Assembly: GCF_001816165.1 (NCBI RefSeq)
Contig: NZ_MDZC01000052.1
Coordinates: 1 to 50,306 of the forward strand
From: Hymenobacter glacialis
Lineage (GTDB): Bacteria > Bacteroidota > Bacteroidia > Cytophagales > Hymenobacteraceae
Length of the DNA: 50,306 nt
Direction: 5' to 3'
Position 1 is the stretch's first letter, and the number at the start of each line of letters is the position of its first letter. Positions 24,669-32,490 of this stretch are shown here, piece after piece. The notes beneath the pieces are model-generated. The model did not search any database. It worked only from the letters and a program-made list of their open reading frames with translations, and had not been told where the DNA came from. The translations under genes and the position numbers were made by a program.

Positions 24669-25403
24669 ATGTTGATTACCCGCCTATTGCCAGTAGCTTG
24701 CTTGCTGGCCCTCACCGGTGCGGCTCAGGCCCAAACCGCCTCGCCTGACACGGCCCGCTTCTATAAGCACCACCTGGGCCTGACGGCCAGCCCACAGCTC
24801 GACGGCTTCTTTCGCAACAACCGCAGCCTGTCGGTGGGGCTGTTTTATCAGCGGCAGTTAACCCAGACCAAGTCTTTGCGCCTGCGCTTGGTGGGCCAGT
24901 TAAGCTACGCCGACTCAACCAACTTTGACGACAATCCTGGAGGTGTTATTGATGCCTACGTGAGCGGCCCGAGCTACCGCAGCGGGCAGGTGCAAGCTTT
25001 CGCCGGCTACGGCTGGCAGCGCCCGCTGGGCCGGCGCGTGGCCCTGGACTATGGCCTGGAAGCGGGCCTGGGCTACCAGCGGTTGAGCTTTTCTGCCGCC
25101 CGCCGCTATCCTTATTCGCCCGGCGGCTTTGTTGTTGATTATTTCGAGCGCACAACCCAGGCCTTTCAGGTGCAGGCACGCCCCTTTGCCGGATTGAGCT
25201 ACCGCCCCACGGCCCGGCTGCGCTTGTTTGCCGAAACGGCTCTGCCACTGACCTACACCCATCAGCGCGTGAGGTACCAGGTGCGCGGGGAGTTTACGAA
25301 GCCCGACGAGGCCGACCGCTTCCTCTACCAGCGGGTCCGCGCCAACCGCGTGGGCCTGGCTTGGCGGCCGGTGCAGCTGGTGGGGGCCACCTATGCGTTT
25401 TAA
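24669..25403 (+). CDS. Outer-membrane beta-barrel-like protein, paralogue A
   Basis: The protein is 244 residues from the ATG at 24669 (MLITRLLPVACLL). The upstream open part lies in the promoter. The signal peptide ends in GAAQAQ. The mature N-terminus has the cluster signature DTARFYKHHLGLTASPQLDGFF followed by NRSLSVGLFYQRQ. Then come alternating strands with aromatic belts (LRLRLVGQLSYAD, VQAFAGYGWQRPLGRRVALDYGLEAGLGYQ). It ends LVGATYAF with a C-terminal Phe, as outer-membrane barrels do. I do not recognise a named family. Paralogues B (25433) and C (28720) share the N-terminal motif. The next gene starts 29 nt downstream. Confidence 0.75.
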   Translation: MLITRLLPVACLLALTGAAQAQTASPDTARFYKHHLGLTASPQLDGFFRNNRSLSVGLFYQRQLTQTKSLRLRLVGQLSYADSTNFDDNPGGVIDAYVSGPSYRSGQVQAFAGYGWQRPLGRRVALDYGLEAGLGYQRLSFSAARRYPYSPGGFVVDYFERTTQAFQVQARPFAGLSYRPTARLRLFAETALPLTYTHQRVRYQVRGEFTKPDEADRFLYQRVRANRVGLAWRPVQLVGATYAF

Positions 25404-25432
25404 TCACCCATTCACTTCTTTTCCATAGTCCC

Positions 25433-26221
25433 ATGAAAGCATTCATTACCCGCCTGTGCGCCGCCGTGCTGCTGCTGGGGCTGCCGGGCCTGTCCAACGT
25501 GGCCAGTGCCCAACCAAGTACGCTCACCAATTCCAACGCTACGGCCCAGGCTCAAACGCCCGCCCCAGCCCCCGACACCGCCCGCTTCTACCGGCACCAC
25601 CTGGGCCTGACGGCCAGCCCGCAGCTCGACCAGTTCTTTAAAGTGAACCGCAGTCTGCCGCTGGGGCTCATCTACAAGCGACAGACCAAGCCCGGCCAGG
25701 CGTTGCGCCTGCGCTTGGTGGGGTTTTACGGCCGGCGTGATACGGTGGTGACAATCCCGCCAACCACCAGTACCGGGCCGGACACCCGCAGTTGGGCAGT
25801 CAATGCCTTCTTTGGGTACGAGTGGCAACACGCGCTCAGCCGCTGCTTCAAGTGGGGCTACGGCATGGAAGCCGGGGCTGGGTACGACCGACAAGACCTA
25901 CGCTATGCGTTGCAAGTTATCAATCAATCGCCACAGGGGCCGTTCGTGACGACCCGAACCGGCTCGGAATACGTCCGGCGCTGGCTGGTACAGGGCCGGC
26001 CTTTTGCTTCCATTTCCTACGCGCTGGGCGCGCGCCTCACGGTGTTCGCCGAAAGCTCCTTGCCGATTGTCTACGCCAGCCAGGAGCGAAGCGGGGAATG
26101 GGTTGAGCGGTTCAGTAACGGCGTTTCCTGGCGAAGTTCAGGACCGGGGTCTACAAAAAATAGCTATTTCACCTTTCATTTTAAGCCTGTTCAATTAGTG
26201 GGCATCACAGCTTCTCTTTAG
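25433..26221 (+). CDS. Outer-membrane beta-barrel-like protein, paralogue B
   Basis: The protein is 262 residues from the ATG at 25433 (MKAFITRLCAAVLLLG). The signal peptide ends near NVASAQ. A short Thr/Asn/Pro-rich linker precedes PDTARFYRHHLGLTASPQLD, shared almost exactly with paralogue A. The strand pattern is the same (LRLRLVGFYGRRD, AVNAFFGYEWQHALSRCFKWGYGMEAGAGYD). It ends FKPVQLVGITASL. It lies in an operon-like array: 29 nt after A and 23 nt before the T9SS gene. Function unknown; a porin or adhesin-like surface role is only inferred from the barrel pattern. Confidence 0.75.
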   Translation: MKAFITRLCAAVLLLGLPGLSNVASAQPSTLTNSNATAQAQTPAPAPDTARFYRHHLGLTASPQLDQFFKVNRSLPLGLIYKRQTKPGQALRLRLVGFYGRRDTVVTIPPTTSTGPDTRSWAVNAFFGYEWQHALSRCFKWGYGMEAGAGYDRQDLRYALQVINQSPQGPFVTTRTGSEYVRRWLVQGRPFASISYALGARLTVFAESSLPIVYASQERSGEWVERFSNGVSWRSSGPGSTKNSYFTFHFKPVQLVGITASL

Positions 26222-26244
26222 TTTTCACCTATTTCCTCATTAAC

Positions 26245-28230
26245 ATGAAAAACAATTACTTACGAGTGATAACGCTTGTATTTGGATTTCTGCTGATTGG
26301 ACAAGCGCGAATAGCCTATGGGCAACTCAGGTCTATTCCGGACCCGCACCAAGCAGGAGCGGTATGTGCTGGCCGCACCTATGCTTATTCGCTCAGCAAC
26401 GATTCAAACACTGACGGATGCAGCACCATCACTTGGACGGCTGTGGGTGGTCGAATCACAAGCGGTCAGAATTCGCGACTAGTCTCTGTCATTTGGGATG
26501 ACGTGCCCACTGATGCAAGCACCACGCCTTTCTCAAGTTATTTGCAAGCTGTGTTAAGTGGTTGTACTGATGCTAGTAAAAACAGCATTCAACCCACAAG
26601 GCTGAATGTTTTCGTCAGTTCTATTATTGACAAAACGCCCGGTCCTTTGCAAGTCGACGGTACCACCGTATCCAATCCTTACAGCTTGCCTTTTGGCGAT
26701 AACACGGGTCTTGTGTTGAAGGTACCGGCGCTGTCCCTGCCGCAAAGCCCGGCACCGAACCAAGTGGCCCGGTTCGCTGTGACGTATCGCTGGATTATTC
26801 CCAGCGGCTGGCGCTATACCGATGCGACCGGCAACAACGTTATCCGGACTTCTGACGGCACCACTGCGGTAGACGTCACCGATGGCTACCAGGCTGCGCT
26901 GGGCACGGGCGTTCAGGGCGGCAATCAGATTAGGGTACTTCCGGCACCCAGCACCGGCGGCACCATCAGTGTGCAAGCCATTGATAACACCTGTAGTGGC
27001 CGCACCAATCCCGGCGCAACGGTGAACTCCATTAGCAGGGTTTTCAGCACAACGGTCAACCGGCCCACGCCCGCGCTCACTATTGTCAGCAATCGCACCC
27101 CGCAGGGTGGGCCGCTGACCCTGTTCTGCGGCGAATCGCTGTCTGACCAGCAGGTGCGTTACCTCACCGGCCCGGTTCCGGCCGGTGGTGGGTTCAGCAG
27201 TCCGCTGTTTGCCGTGAGCGGGGTGGTTCGCTCGTTTTGCTGCCTCAACTCCAACAACCCGGGGCTGACCCTCAACGGCGTGGGCACGGGCAGCATCGGC
27301 CTGACGGCCACCTATACCCGCAACGGGGCCAGCACCACCGTGACGGCCGCGCCGGTCGCCGTAACGGTGCGCTCCGACCTGGCCCCGCCCGTGTTCACCG
27401 CCCTGCCCAACCTATGCCAGGGCGAAACGAAGACCCTGCGGGTGGCCCCCGTGCCCGGTGCGCAAAGCTACCAGTGGACGCTGCCCAGCTCGTTTCTCAC
27501 GCCCACTACGGTGGCCCCTACCGCGCCCGGCAGCTATCGGTATATTACACAAGGGCCCGAGATTACGGTAACTGCCTCCTCGGCTCCCTATTCCTCCGGT
27601 TCCGTGCTGGTGGACGTGGTAGCCGGCGGCAGTGGTTGCGGGAGTAGCTCCGCCACTGGTTCCGTCATTGTGGGACTGGGCGACCGGGTGCTGGCCGTGA
27701 CGCCCAGTCCGGGGTCGGTTTTCTACTACGACCAGGTGTGCGCGAATCAACCCATTCAGTTCACCGCCACCATCGACCAGCAGCAGGCAACTGATGTCAG
27801 CTACAGCTGGGAGGTGGACGGCGTTGCCGTGGCCACTAGTGGCTCGACCATCAATGCGTATACCCCAGGGCCGGGCCAGAGCATAAGCGTGAGTGTAACG
27901 GCTTCTTCTGCCTGCGGCAGCCTCATCGCAACCCGCACCTTGTATGCGGCCAGCAGCATCGACGGGCAGCCGTGCGAGGCCGGGGCGTACCGTACCACGC
28001 CAGCGCCCGAAGCCGTGTACCCCAACCCAGCCGATGATAAGCTGTATGTGCAGCAGGGCGGGGGCGAGGTAACCCTCTACAACCTGCAAGGCCAGCCGGT
28101 GAGCCACCGCAGTGCCAAGCCCGGTCTGATACACCTCAACACAAAGCACTTGCCAACGGGGCTTTACATCCTGCACTACCCCAACGCGACCGGCCAGACC
28201 GTGCGCCAGCAGGTGCGCATCGAGCATTAG
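26245..28230 (+). CDS. T9SS-exported surface protein with Ig/PKD-like domains
   Basis: The protein is 661 residues. The signal peptide ends around IAYGQ (~27). Several Cys-containing beta modules follow, each beginning with a pattern such as GAVCAGRTYAYSLSN or PNLCQGETKTLRVAPVPGA and including YQWTLPSSF or YSWEVDGVAV. These are the PKD/Ig-like repeat style of Bacteroidota gliding and adhesion proteins. The last ~75 residues (EAVYPNPADDKLYVQ ... GLYILHYPNATGQT) form a type A T9SS sorting domain. The first ~450 bp are visibly more AT-rich than the neighbours, which may mean a different origin. It is probably anchored or released at the cell surface, and co-transcribed with the two barrel-like genes. 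A strong terminator follows. Confidence 0.85.
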   Translation: MKNNYLRVITLVFGFLLIGQARIAYGQLRSIPDPHQAGAVCAGRTYAYSLSNDSNTDGCSTITWTAVGGRITSGQNSRLVSVIWDDVPTDASTTPFSSYLQAVLSGCTDASKNSIQPTRLNVFVSSIIDKTPGPLQVDGTTVSNPYSLPFGDNTGLVLKVPALSLPQSPAPNQVARFAVTYRWIIPSGWRYTDATGNNVIRTSDGTTAVDVTDGYQAALGTGVQGGNQIRVLPAPSTGGTISVQAIDNTCSGRTNPGATVNSISRVFSTTVNRPTPALTIVSNRTPQGGPLTLFCGESLSDQQVRYLTGPVPAGGGFSSPLFAVSGVVRSFCCLNSNNPGLTLNGVGTGSIGLTATYTRNGASTTVTAAPVAVTVRSDLAPPVFTALPNLCQGETKTLRVAPVPGAQSYQWTLPSSFLTPTTVAPTAPGSYRYITQGPEITVTASSAPYSSGSVLVDVVAGGSGCGSSSATGSVIVGLGDRVLAVTPSPGSVFYYDQVCANQPIQFTATIDQQQATDVSYSWEVDGVAVATSGSTINAYTPGPGQSISVSVTASSACGSLIATRTLYAASSIDGQPCEAGAYRTTPAPEAVYPNPADDKLYVQQGGGEVTLYNLQGQPVSHRSAKPGLIHLNTKHLPTGLYILHYPNATGQTVRQQVRIEH

Positions 28231-28259
28231 TCAAAGTCGGAAAAAACTGGTCAGCAATC

Positions 28260-28289
28260 AAAAAAGCCCGCTATGCAGCGGGCTTTTTT
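28260..28289. terminator. Intrinsic terminator after the T9SS gene
   Basis: AAAAAAGCCCGCT-ATGC-AGCGGGCTTTTTT is a perfect 13-bp stem with A- and T-runs, usable from both directions. It lies 29 nt after the stop at 28230. The same stem recurs at 29540-29569. Confidence 0.95.
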
Positions 28290-28306
28290 GGCGTCGAAGC
28301 CGGCTT

Positions 28307-28795
28307 GCGCTGGCCGCCACGGTGACGGGGTAGCTGCTGTCGTCGCCTTTTTCTCGCCGCGCCGCGTGGCTGCCCACACCCAGGGGCGGCCGCGCGGCGC
28401 GGCGCTATTTATGGGTGTTGGCAATACGGGGTAATCCAACCAGCGACGAACATTGGCAGGCTGCCCGATTCTTTCATCAGGCCAATGTCGCAATTGAAAT
28501 ATAGTTGGGCAATACGGTTTAGGTTAAAGTCTGCGTTACGCTACTGAAAGGGCATCTGCGTTTTGTAATCAAGGTTAAATTTTTTTTTTGTGAATTAAAT
28601 ACAAGTCACAAAAACGGCTGTTTTGTCCTTTTTTGGCGGCATAATTGCCGCTCACCTTTGCCACCGGGTTCTGTCAGGGGCACATCGTTGCATCCTCCCA
28701 CTTTTCTCTTTCTCTTCTCATGTTGATTACCCGCCTATTGTCAGTAGCTTGCCTGCTGGCCCTGACCGGTGCGGCTCAGGCCCAAACCGCCCCAG
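28307..28795 (+). repeat. Duplicated block, copy 2, with a remnant of mpl
   Basis: The first ~27 nt (GCGCTGGCCGCCACGGTGAC onward to GGGGTAG) correspond to the last codons and stop of mpl (LAAxVTG-stop). Then come the same GC hairpin (28355-28404), a diverged middle, and the near-identical promoter and signal-peptide region leading into paralogue C. Because no mpl precedes it here, this is the downstream product of a duplication, not an independent gene start. Confidence 0.9.
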
Positions 28796-29446
28796 CCCCC
28801 GACACCGCCCGCTTCTACCGGCACCATCTGGGCCTGACGGCCAGCCCCGTGCTCGACGGCTTTTTTCGCAACAACCGCAGCTTGCCCGTGGGGCTGCTGT
28901 ATAAACGGCAAACCAGGCCGCCGTCTGTTGCGGCTGGGGGTGCAACTCAATCAAAGCTTAAACAACCGACTGGACAGCCGGCCCGACCCGTTATACAATT
29001 ACGACTACACCAACGACAATTTTGCAATGGGCGTGACGGCAAAAGTGGGCCGCGAGTATTCCCGAGCATTGTCGCGTCGTTGGACAGCCACGGCGGGTGC
29101 TGATTTAGCAACTGGCTTTAAGTACATGCGTTCGCATGTGGAAGGAACGACGAACGCGGGCAACGGGGAAATTGCCCGCAAAACAAGTACTAGCGTCGAC
29201 CGATATTACCAAGTTGCACTTTTACCTTTTGTGGGTGTTCGCTATGCCCTGCACCACAAGCTGTACGCAACTGCCGAAGCAACCGTGAGCATGGCTTATG
29301 CGAGGGTTAAGGCCACAGTTGAGGGGTCGACAGTCGGAATAATTAGCCAGCAGGAAACCGATGTCATAACCGGCAACACTCGATACAACTTCGTGAACGT
29401 GACATTTATGCCCATCAATCAGATTTTACTGCATTATCTGCTTTAG
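28720..29446 (+). pseudogene. Outer-membrane beta-barrel-like protein, paralogue C, frameshifted
   Basis: The start ATG at 28720 (MLITRLLSVACLL) is almost the same as in paralogue A. The following motif APAPDTARFYRHHLGL is that of paralogue B, so the gene is a mosaic of its neighbours. After YKRQTRPPS the frame is lost near 28927. The continuing protein (LRLGVQLNQSLNN ... MPINQILLHYLL) is in the next frame. Alignment with B (KPGQALRLRLVG) suggests loss of two bases (GCGTTG to GTTG). The downstream part, about 170 residues, keeps the barrel-strand pattern and is not riddled with stops, so the lesion is recent or an error. Confidence 0.75.
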
Positions 29447-29527
29447 CATTCTTTATTCACTTTTTTTCAACTCAATTGTTGAAAACTAACAACTCCTTAA
29501 CTTGAAGGAGGTAATGCTACACAGTAT

Positions 29528-29581
29528 CGCGCCAAAACCAAAAAAGCCCGCTATTCAGCGGGCTTTTTTGGTTTTGGCGCG
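29528..29581. terminator. 25-bp perfect inverted repeat, bidirectional terminator
   Basis: Arms 29528-29552 and 29557-29581 with loop ATTC. The inner 13 bp match the terminator at 28260-28289 (loop base differs). It separates the convergent paralogue C and the minus-strand lipoprotein unit. On the minus strand it encodes the last codons and stop of the 39-aa ORF. Confidence 0.9.
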
Positions 29582-29670
29582 GGCTTGCGCGGCCGGTTGG
29601 TGTCGGTGGTGATGAGCAGCGCCAGGGCGGTGAGGGCGGCGCGGAGCAGCCATTTGCCGGTGGTGTTCAT
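29551..29670 (-). CDS. 39-aa single-helix peptide, translationally coupled
   Basis: The ORF starts MNTTGKWLLRAALTALAL, has one hydrophobic helix (about residues 8-21) and ends in a basic Pro/Lys tail (RKPAPKPKKPAE). Its ATG overlaps the TGA of the upstream lipoprotein gene as ATGA (29667-29670), the classic coupling arrangement. The tail and stop are encoded inside the terminator stem-loop, so part of its C-terminus is dictated by the hairpin. Its size and coupling suggest a small membrane protein. No family is recognised. Confidence 0.5.
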   Translation of the reverse strand: MNTTGKWLLRAALTALALLITTDTNRPRKPAPKPKKPAE

Positions 29671-30221
29671 CGGGCGGTGAAGAGGGAGTTGTTGACTTCT
29701 ACTTTGAGGTCGCAATGGCTGCCGGGGGCGTTTTCGGAGCAGATGGCGCCTACAATGCGGCCGTTGTCGAAGTTGAAGTAGCAGGCGGGGCAGCCCACGC
29801 TGCTGAGAATGTAGCGCTCGGCGCCGGGGCGCAGGTAGTAGGTGTCGTCGCCGCCACTGGTAAGGGGCAGGGCCATGGCCCGGAAGCTGCCGCTGCGCAG
29901 GCCCATGCCAATGAGGTAGTAGGTCACGGGCCCGCCGGCGTCCACGGGGGCTTTGCGCACCTGTATTTTGTCGATAACGGTGCCGTCGCCAAATTCCCGG
30001 ATAAAGGCCGTGGCCAGCTCACTGCGCGAGGTGGTGTACTCGGCGGTGCTGTCGGTGAAGTGCACAATCTGGCGGCTTTCGGGTTTGGCCAGCACGGCAC
30101 CTCTAACGCGGTTGGGGCTGCCGAACTCACTAGTTGTCGGTTTCGTCGATTCGCAGGACATCACCAGCAGAACCAGGATGCTCAGCAAGCCAAAGCCCAG
30201 CAGGCGGGAAATAATACGCAT
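29667..30221 (-). CDS. Hypothetical lipoprotein
   Basis: The protein is 184 residues. The signal peptide has lipobox LVMSC with Cys at about residue 23. The body includes a TYYLIGMGLRSGSF strand region and a C-terminal CPACYFNFDNGRIVGAIC segment with three Cys and another near the end (SHCDLKV), so disulfides are likely. The family is not recognised. It is followed with a 4-bp overlap by the 39-aa ORF and is divergent from the repeat at 30365. Confidence 0.7.
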   Translation of the reverse strand: MRIISRLLGFGLLSILVLLVMSCESTKPTTSEFGSPNRVRGAVLAKPESRQIVHFTDSTAEYTTSRSELATAFIREFGDGTVIDKIQVRKAPVDAGGPVTYYLIGMGLRSGSFRAMALPLTSGGDDTYYLRPGAERYILSSVGCPACYFNFDNGRIVGAICSENAPGSHCDLKVEVNNSLFTAR

Positions 30222-30364
30222 GTGCAGAGGGTGATAAGTAACGGTTCGGGAGAAAACGAATGGTCAAATAGCAGGCCAAGGTACTCCAACCTCGAACCGG
30301 TACTTATAAACTTAGCCGGATACGGCCCGTGATGCGAAGTAGATGTCCATAATGAATCGAACAT

Positions 30365-30479
30365 AAAAGAACGTCATGCTGAGCGAAGTCGAAGCATCTC
30401 GCGTGTGGCAGTAATTCAATGGACTGAATTTGCTATGGCACGCGAGATGCTTCGACTTCGCTCAGCATGACGTTCTTTT
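30365..30479. repeat. Palindromic intergenic repeat (copy 3)
   Basis: Arms of ~41 nt: AAAAGAACGTCATGCTGAGC ... mirrored by ... GCTCAGCATGACGTTCTTTT, core GAAGTCGAAGCATCTCGCGTG. The loop is about 33 nt. It lies in the gap between the lipoprotein and the M48 peptidase gene. Confidence 0.95.
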
Positions 30480-30554
30480 TTAATTCAATTACGATTACTT
30501 ATGCGCTACTGCTTAAGCGTGGTGGGCCGTATCTGGCCAGGCAATTATTGAAAA

Positions 30555-31349
30555 CTAGCGGGGCTTGTAGTACTTGCGGGCCTGGGGCAGCTCGCGCTGA
30601 ATGTCGGCGATGCGGGTGCCGCTGGAGGGGTGCGTGGACAGGAATTCGGGGGGCGAGGCGCCGCCGTTGGCCTCCATGCGCTGCCAGAACGCAATGGCTC
30701 CTTCGGGATTGTAGCCGGCCAGGGCCATGAATATCAGGCCCAGGTGGTCGGCTTCGCTTTCCTGGTTGCGGCCGTAGCGGAGCATGCCCAGCTGCGAGCC
30801 CACGCCAAACGCCTGCAGCGCCAGCTGCTGCGTAGCGGGGGCGTTGGTAGAGAGGGCCGCCGACAAGGCCTGGCCGCCCAGCTGCTGTATCAGGCCCTGG
30901 CTCATGCGCTCGGAGCCGTGCTTGGCCACGGCGTGCGCTACCTCGTGCGCCATCACCACGGCCAGGCCGTTTTCGTCCTGCGTAATGGGCAGGATGCCGG
31001 TGTACACGGCCACTTTGCCGCCGGGCATGGCCCAGGCGTTCTGCTGCTTGTCGTCCTGAATGACGTTGAACTCCCACTGGTAGCCGGCCAGCTGGTCGGA
31101 GGCGTTCTGCTGGCGGAAATAGGTGTCCACGGCTGCCTGAATGCGCCGGCCCACGTTGCGCACCAGGTTTACCTGCTGCGAATTGTTGGACAGCGGGCCT
31201 TTGGCAATGACTTCGCGGTACTGCTGGGCGGCCAGCGTGTTGATTTCGGCATCGCTGACCAGGCTGAGCTGGCGACGGCCCGTGATGGGCACCGTGGAGC
31301 AAGCGGCCAGCACCGTGAGGCTGGCGAGGAGGGCGAATTTTTTTAGCAT
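30555..31349 (-). CDS. M48-family metallopeptidase lipoprotein (LoiP/BepA-like)
   Basis: The protein is 264 residues from the ATG at 31349 (MLKKFALLASL). The lipobox is LAAC with Cys at ~17. TGRRQLSLVSD follows, a phrase typical of this branch. HEVAH is at residues 135-139, and the downstream glutamate motif ESEAD at 198-202 completes zinc binding. The segments AWAMPGGKVAVYTGIL and GYNPEGAIAFWQRM are family hallmarks, with a C-terminal STHPSSGTRI. LoiP-type peptidases act on outer-membrane proteins in the periplasm. It is unrelated in layout to the other M48 gene at 3339. Confidence 0.9.
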   Translation of the reverse strand: MLKKFALLASLTVLAACSTVPITGRRQLSLVSDAEINTLAAQQYREVIAKGPLSNNSQQVNLVRNVGRRIQAAVDTYFRQQNASDQLAGYQWEFNVIQDDKQQNAWAMPGGKVAVYTGILPITQDENGLAVVMAHEVAHAVAKHGSERMSQGLIQQLGGQALSAALSTNAPATQQLALQAFGVGSQLGMLRYGRNQESEADHLGLIFMALAGYNPEGAIAFWQRMEANGGASPPEFLSTHPSSGTRIADIQRELPQARKYYKPR

Positions 31350-31525
31350 GGCAATAATAAGTATGTATGGAAACAAGCGGCGGCTAAAGGGCGAAGTGTT
31401 TTTTCTGGCTGCCCGCCGCCGTGGGTGGGGCCCAAACCGGGACCGCCGTTGCCAGCTATACGGCAGCAGGGCGGGTAAAAGTTTAGCGGCGGCGGGCCAG
31501 CGGGGAGGGAAATGCCGCCGCCGGG

Positions 31526-31557
31526 TTGCCGCAAGCCCGCGCCGGGCCGTAGTTTTG
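31526..31557 (+). promoter_or_regulatory. Promoter of the FAH-family gene
   Basis: -33 TTG at 31526-31528, 21-nt spacer, perfect -7 TAGTTTTG at 31550-31557. The ATG at 31588 leaves a leader of about 25 nt. Confidence 0.65.
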
Positions 31558-31587
31558 AGCCTTGCCCGTTACGCCCCGCGCTTCCTT

Positions 31588-32202
31588 ATGAAAATCATCT
31601 GCATCGGCCGCAACTACGCCGACCACATTGCCGAGCTGCACAACGAAGTGCCCTCGGCCCCCGTCATTTTCCTCAAGCCCGAAACCGCGCTGCTGCAGCG
31701 GGGGCAGCCGTTTTTCGTGCCGGAGTTTTCGCAGGACATTCACCACGAGCTGGAGCTGGTGCTGCGCGTGTGCAAAAACGGCCGCCACATCGACGAGCAA
31801 TTTGCCCCCACCTATTTCGACGCCATTGGGCTGGGCATCGATTTCACGGCCCGCGACCTGCAGAGCGAGCTCAAGAAAAAGGGCCTGCCCTGGGAGCTGG
31901 CCAAGGCCTTCGACGGCTCGGCCCCCATTTCACAGACCTTCAAGCCGGTGGCGGAATTCGCCGATTTGGCCAACATCAACTTCCACCTGACCGTGAACGG
32001 CGAAACCCGCCAAACCGGCAACTCGGGCCTGATGCTGCACCCGTTTGCCCGCATCATCAGCTTCGTGTCGAAGTACATTTCCCTGAAAATGGGCGACCTG
32101 ATATTTACCGGCACGCCCGCCGGCGTGGGCCCCGTGAAGCTGGGCGACCAGCTGGAAGGATTTCTGGAAGACGAGAAAATACTGGAGCTGGGCATTCGTT
32201 AG
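31588..32202 (+). CDS. Fumarylacetoacetate hydrolase-family protein
   Basis: The protein is 204 residues from the ATG at 31588 (MKIICIGRNYADHI). The metal-binding motif of FAH enzymes is visible as HHELELVLRV (Glu-x-Glu) and Asp89 in GIDFTARDLQ. GSAPISQTFKPV, GETRQTGNSGLML and DLIFTGTPAGVGPV complete the family pattern. Related enzymes are oxaloacetate decarboxylases, acylpyruvases (FAHD1) or hydratases. The exact activity is unclear, with no pathway genes nearby. It lies divergent from the M48 gene, with its own promoter. Confidence 0.9.
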   Translation: MKIICIGRNYADHIAELHNEVPSAPVIFLKPETALLQRGQPFFVPEFSQDIHHELELVLRVCKNGRHIDEQFAPTYFDAIGLGIDFTARDLQSELKKKGLPWELAKAFDGSAPISQTFKPVAEFADLANINFHLTVNGETRQTGNSGLMLHPFARIISFVSKYISLKMGDLIFTGTPAGVGPVKLGDQLEGFLEDEKILELGIR

Positions 32203-32289
32203 CCGGGCGTTGGAGCAGTGAAGCGGTTTATATAATCAGCAGAACGTCATCATGCCGAACAACCAGCAAGCACGTTGCCACTCACGAGA

Positions 32290-32380
32290 ACGTCATGCTG
32301 AGCTTGTCAAGCATCTCTACCGCAGTAGTAAAATTGATTACTTGCCCGGTAGAGATGCTTCGACAAGCTCAGCATGACGT
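32290..32380. repeat. Palindromic intergenic repeat (copy 4)
   Basis: Arms ACGTCATGCTGAGCTTGTCA ... and complement ending at 32380, core AAGCATCTCTACCG. The left arm lacks one G present in the other copies. Short loop with CAGTAGTAAAATTG. Confidence 0.9.
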
Positions 32381-32490
32381 GCTTATAAATTCCAAACACG
32401 ATAACAAAGAGGCCGCGCCGGTGGCCGGCAGGACTGTTGTTAGGGAGAGTGCCACGCTAAAGCCTGGCAAACTAATTGCGCCGCCTACGT

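Larger units (their letters stand above)
24254..24744 (+). repeat. Duplicated block, copy 1 (mpl tail, hairpin, promoter, start of OMP gene)
   Basis: Most of this block recurs at 28307-28795. It contains the last ~27 nt of mpl, the GC-rich hairpin at 24302-24351, a diverged middle part, the near-identical stretch from TTGAAATATAGTTGGGCAAT to the start of the next gene, and that gene's signal-peptide codons. A T-run of 12 is at 24527-24538 (10 in copy 2). The offset between copies is about 4.05 kb. Confidence 0.9.
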
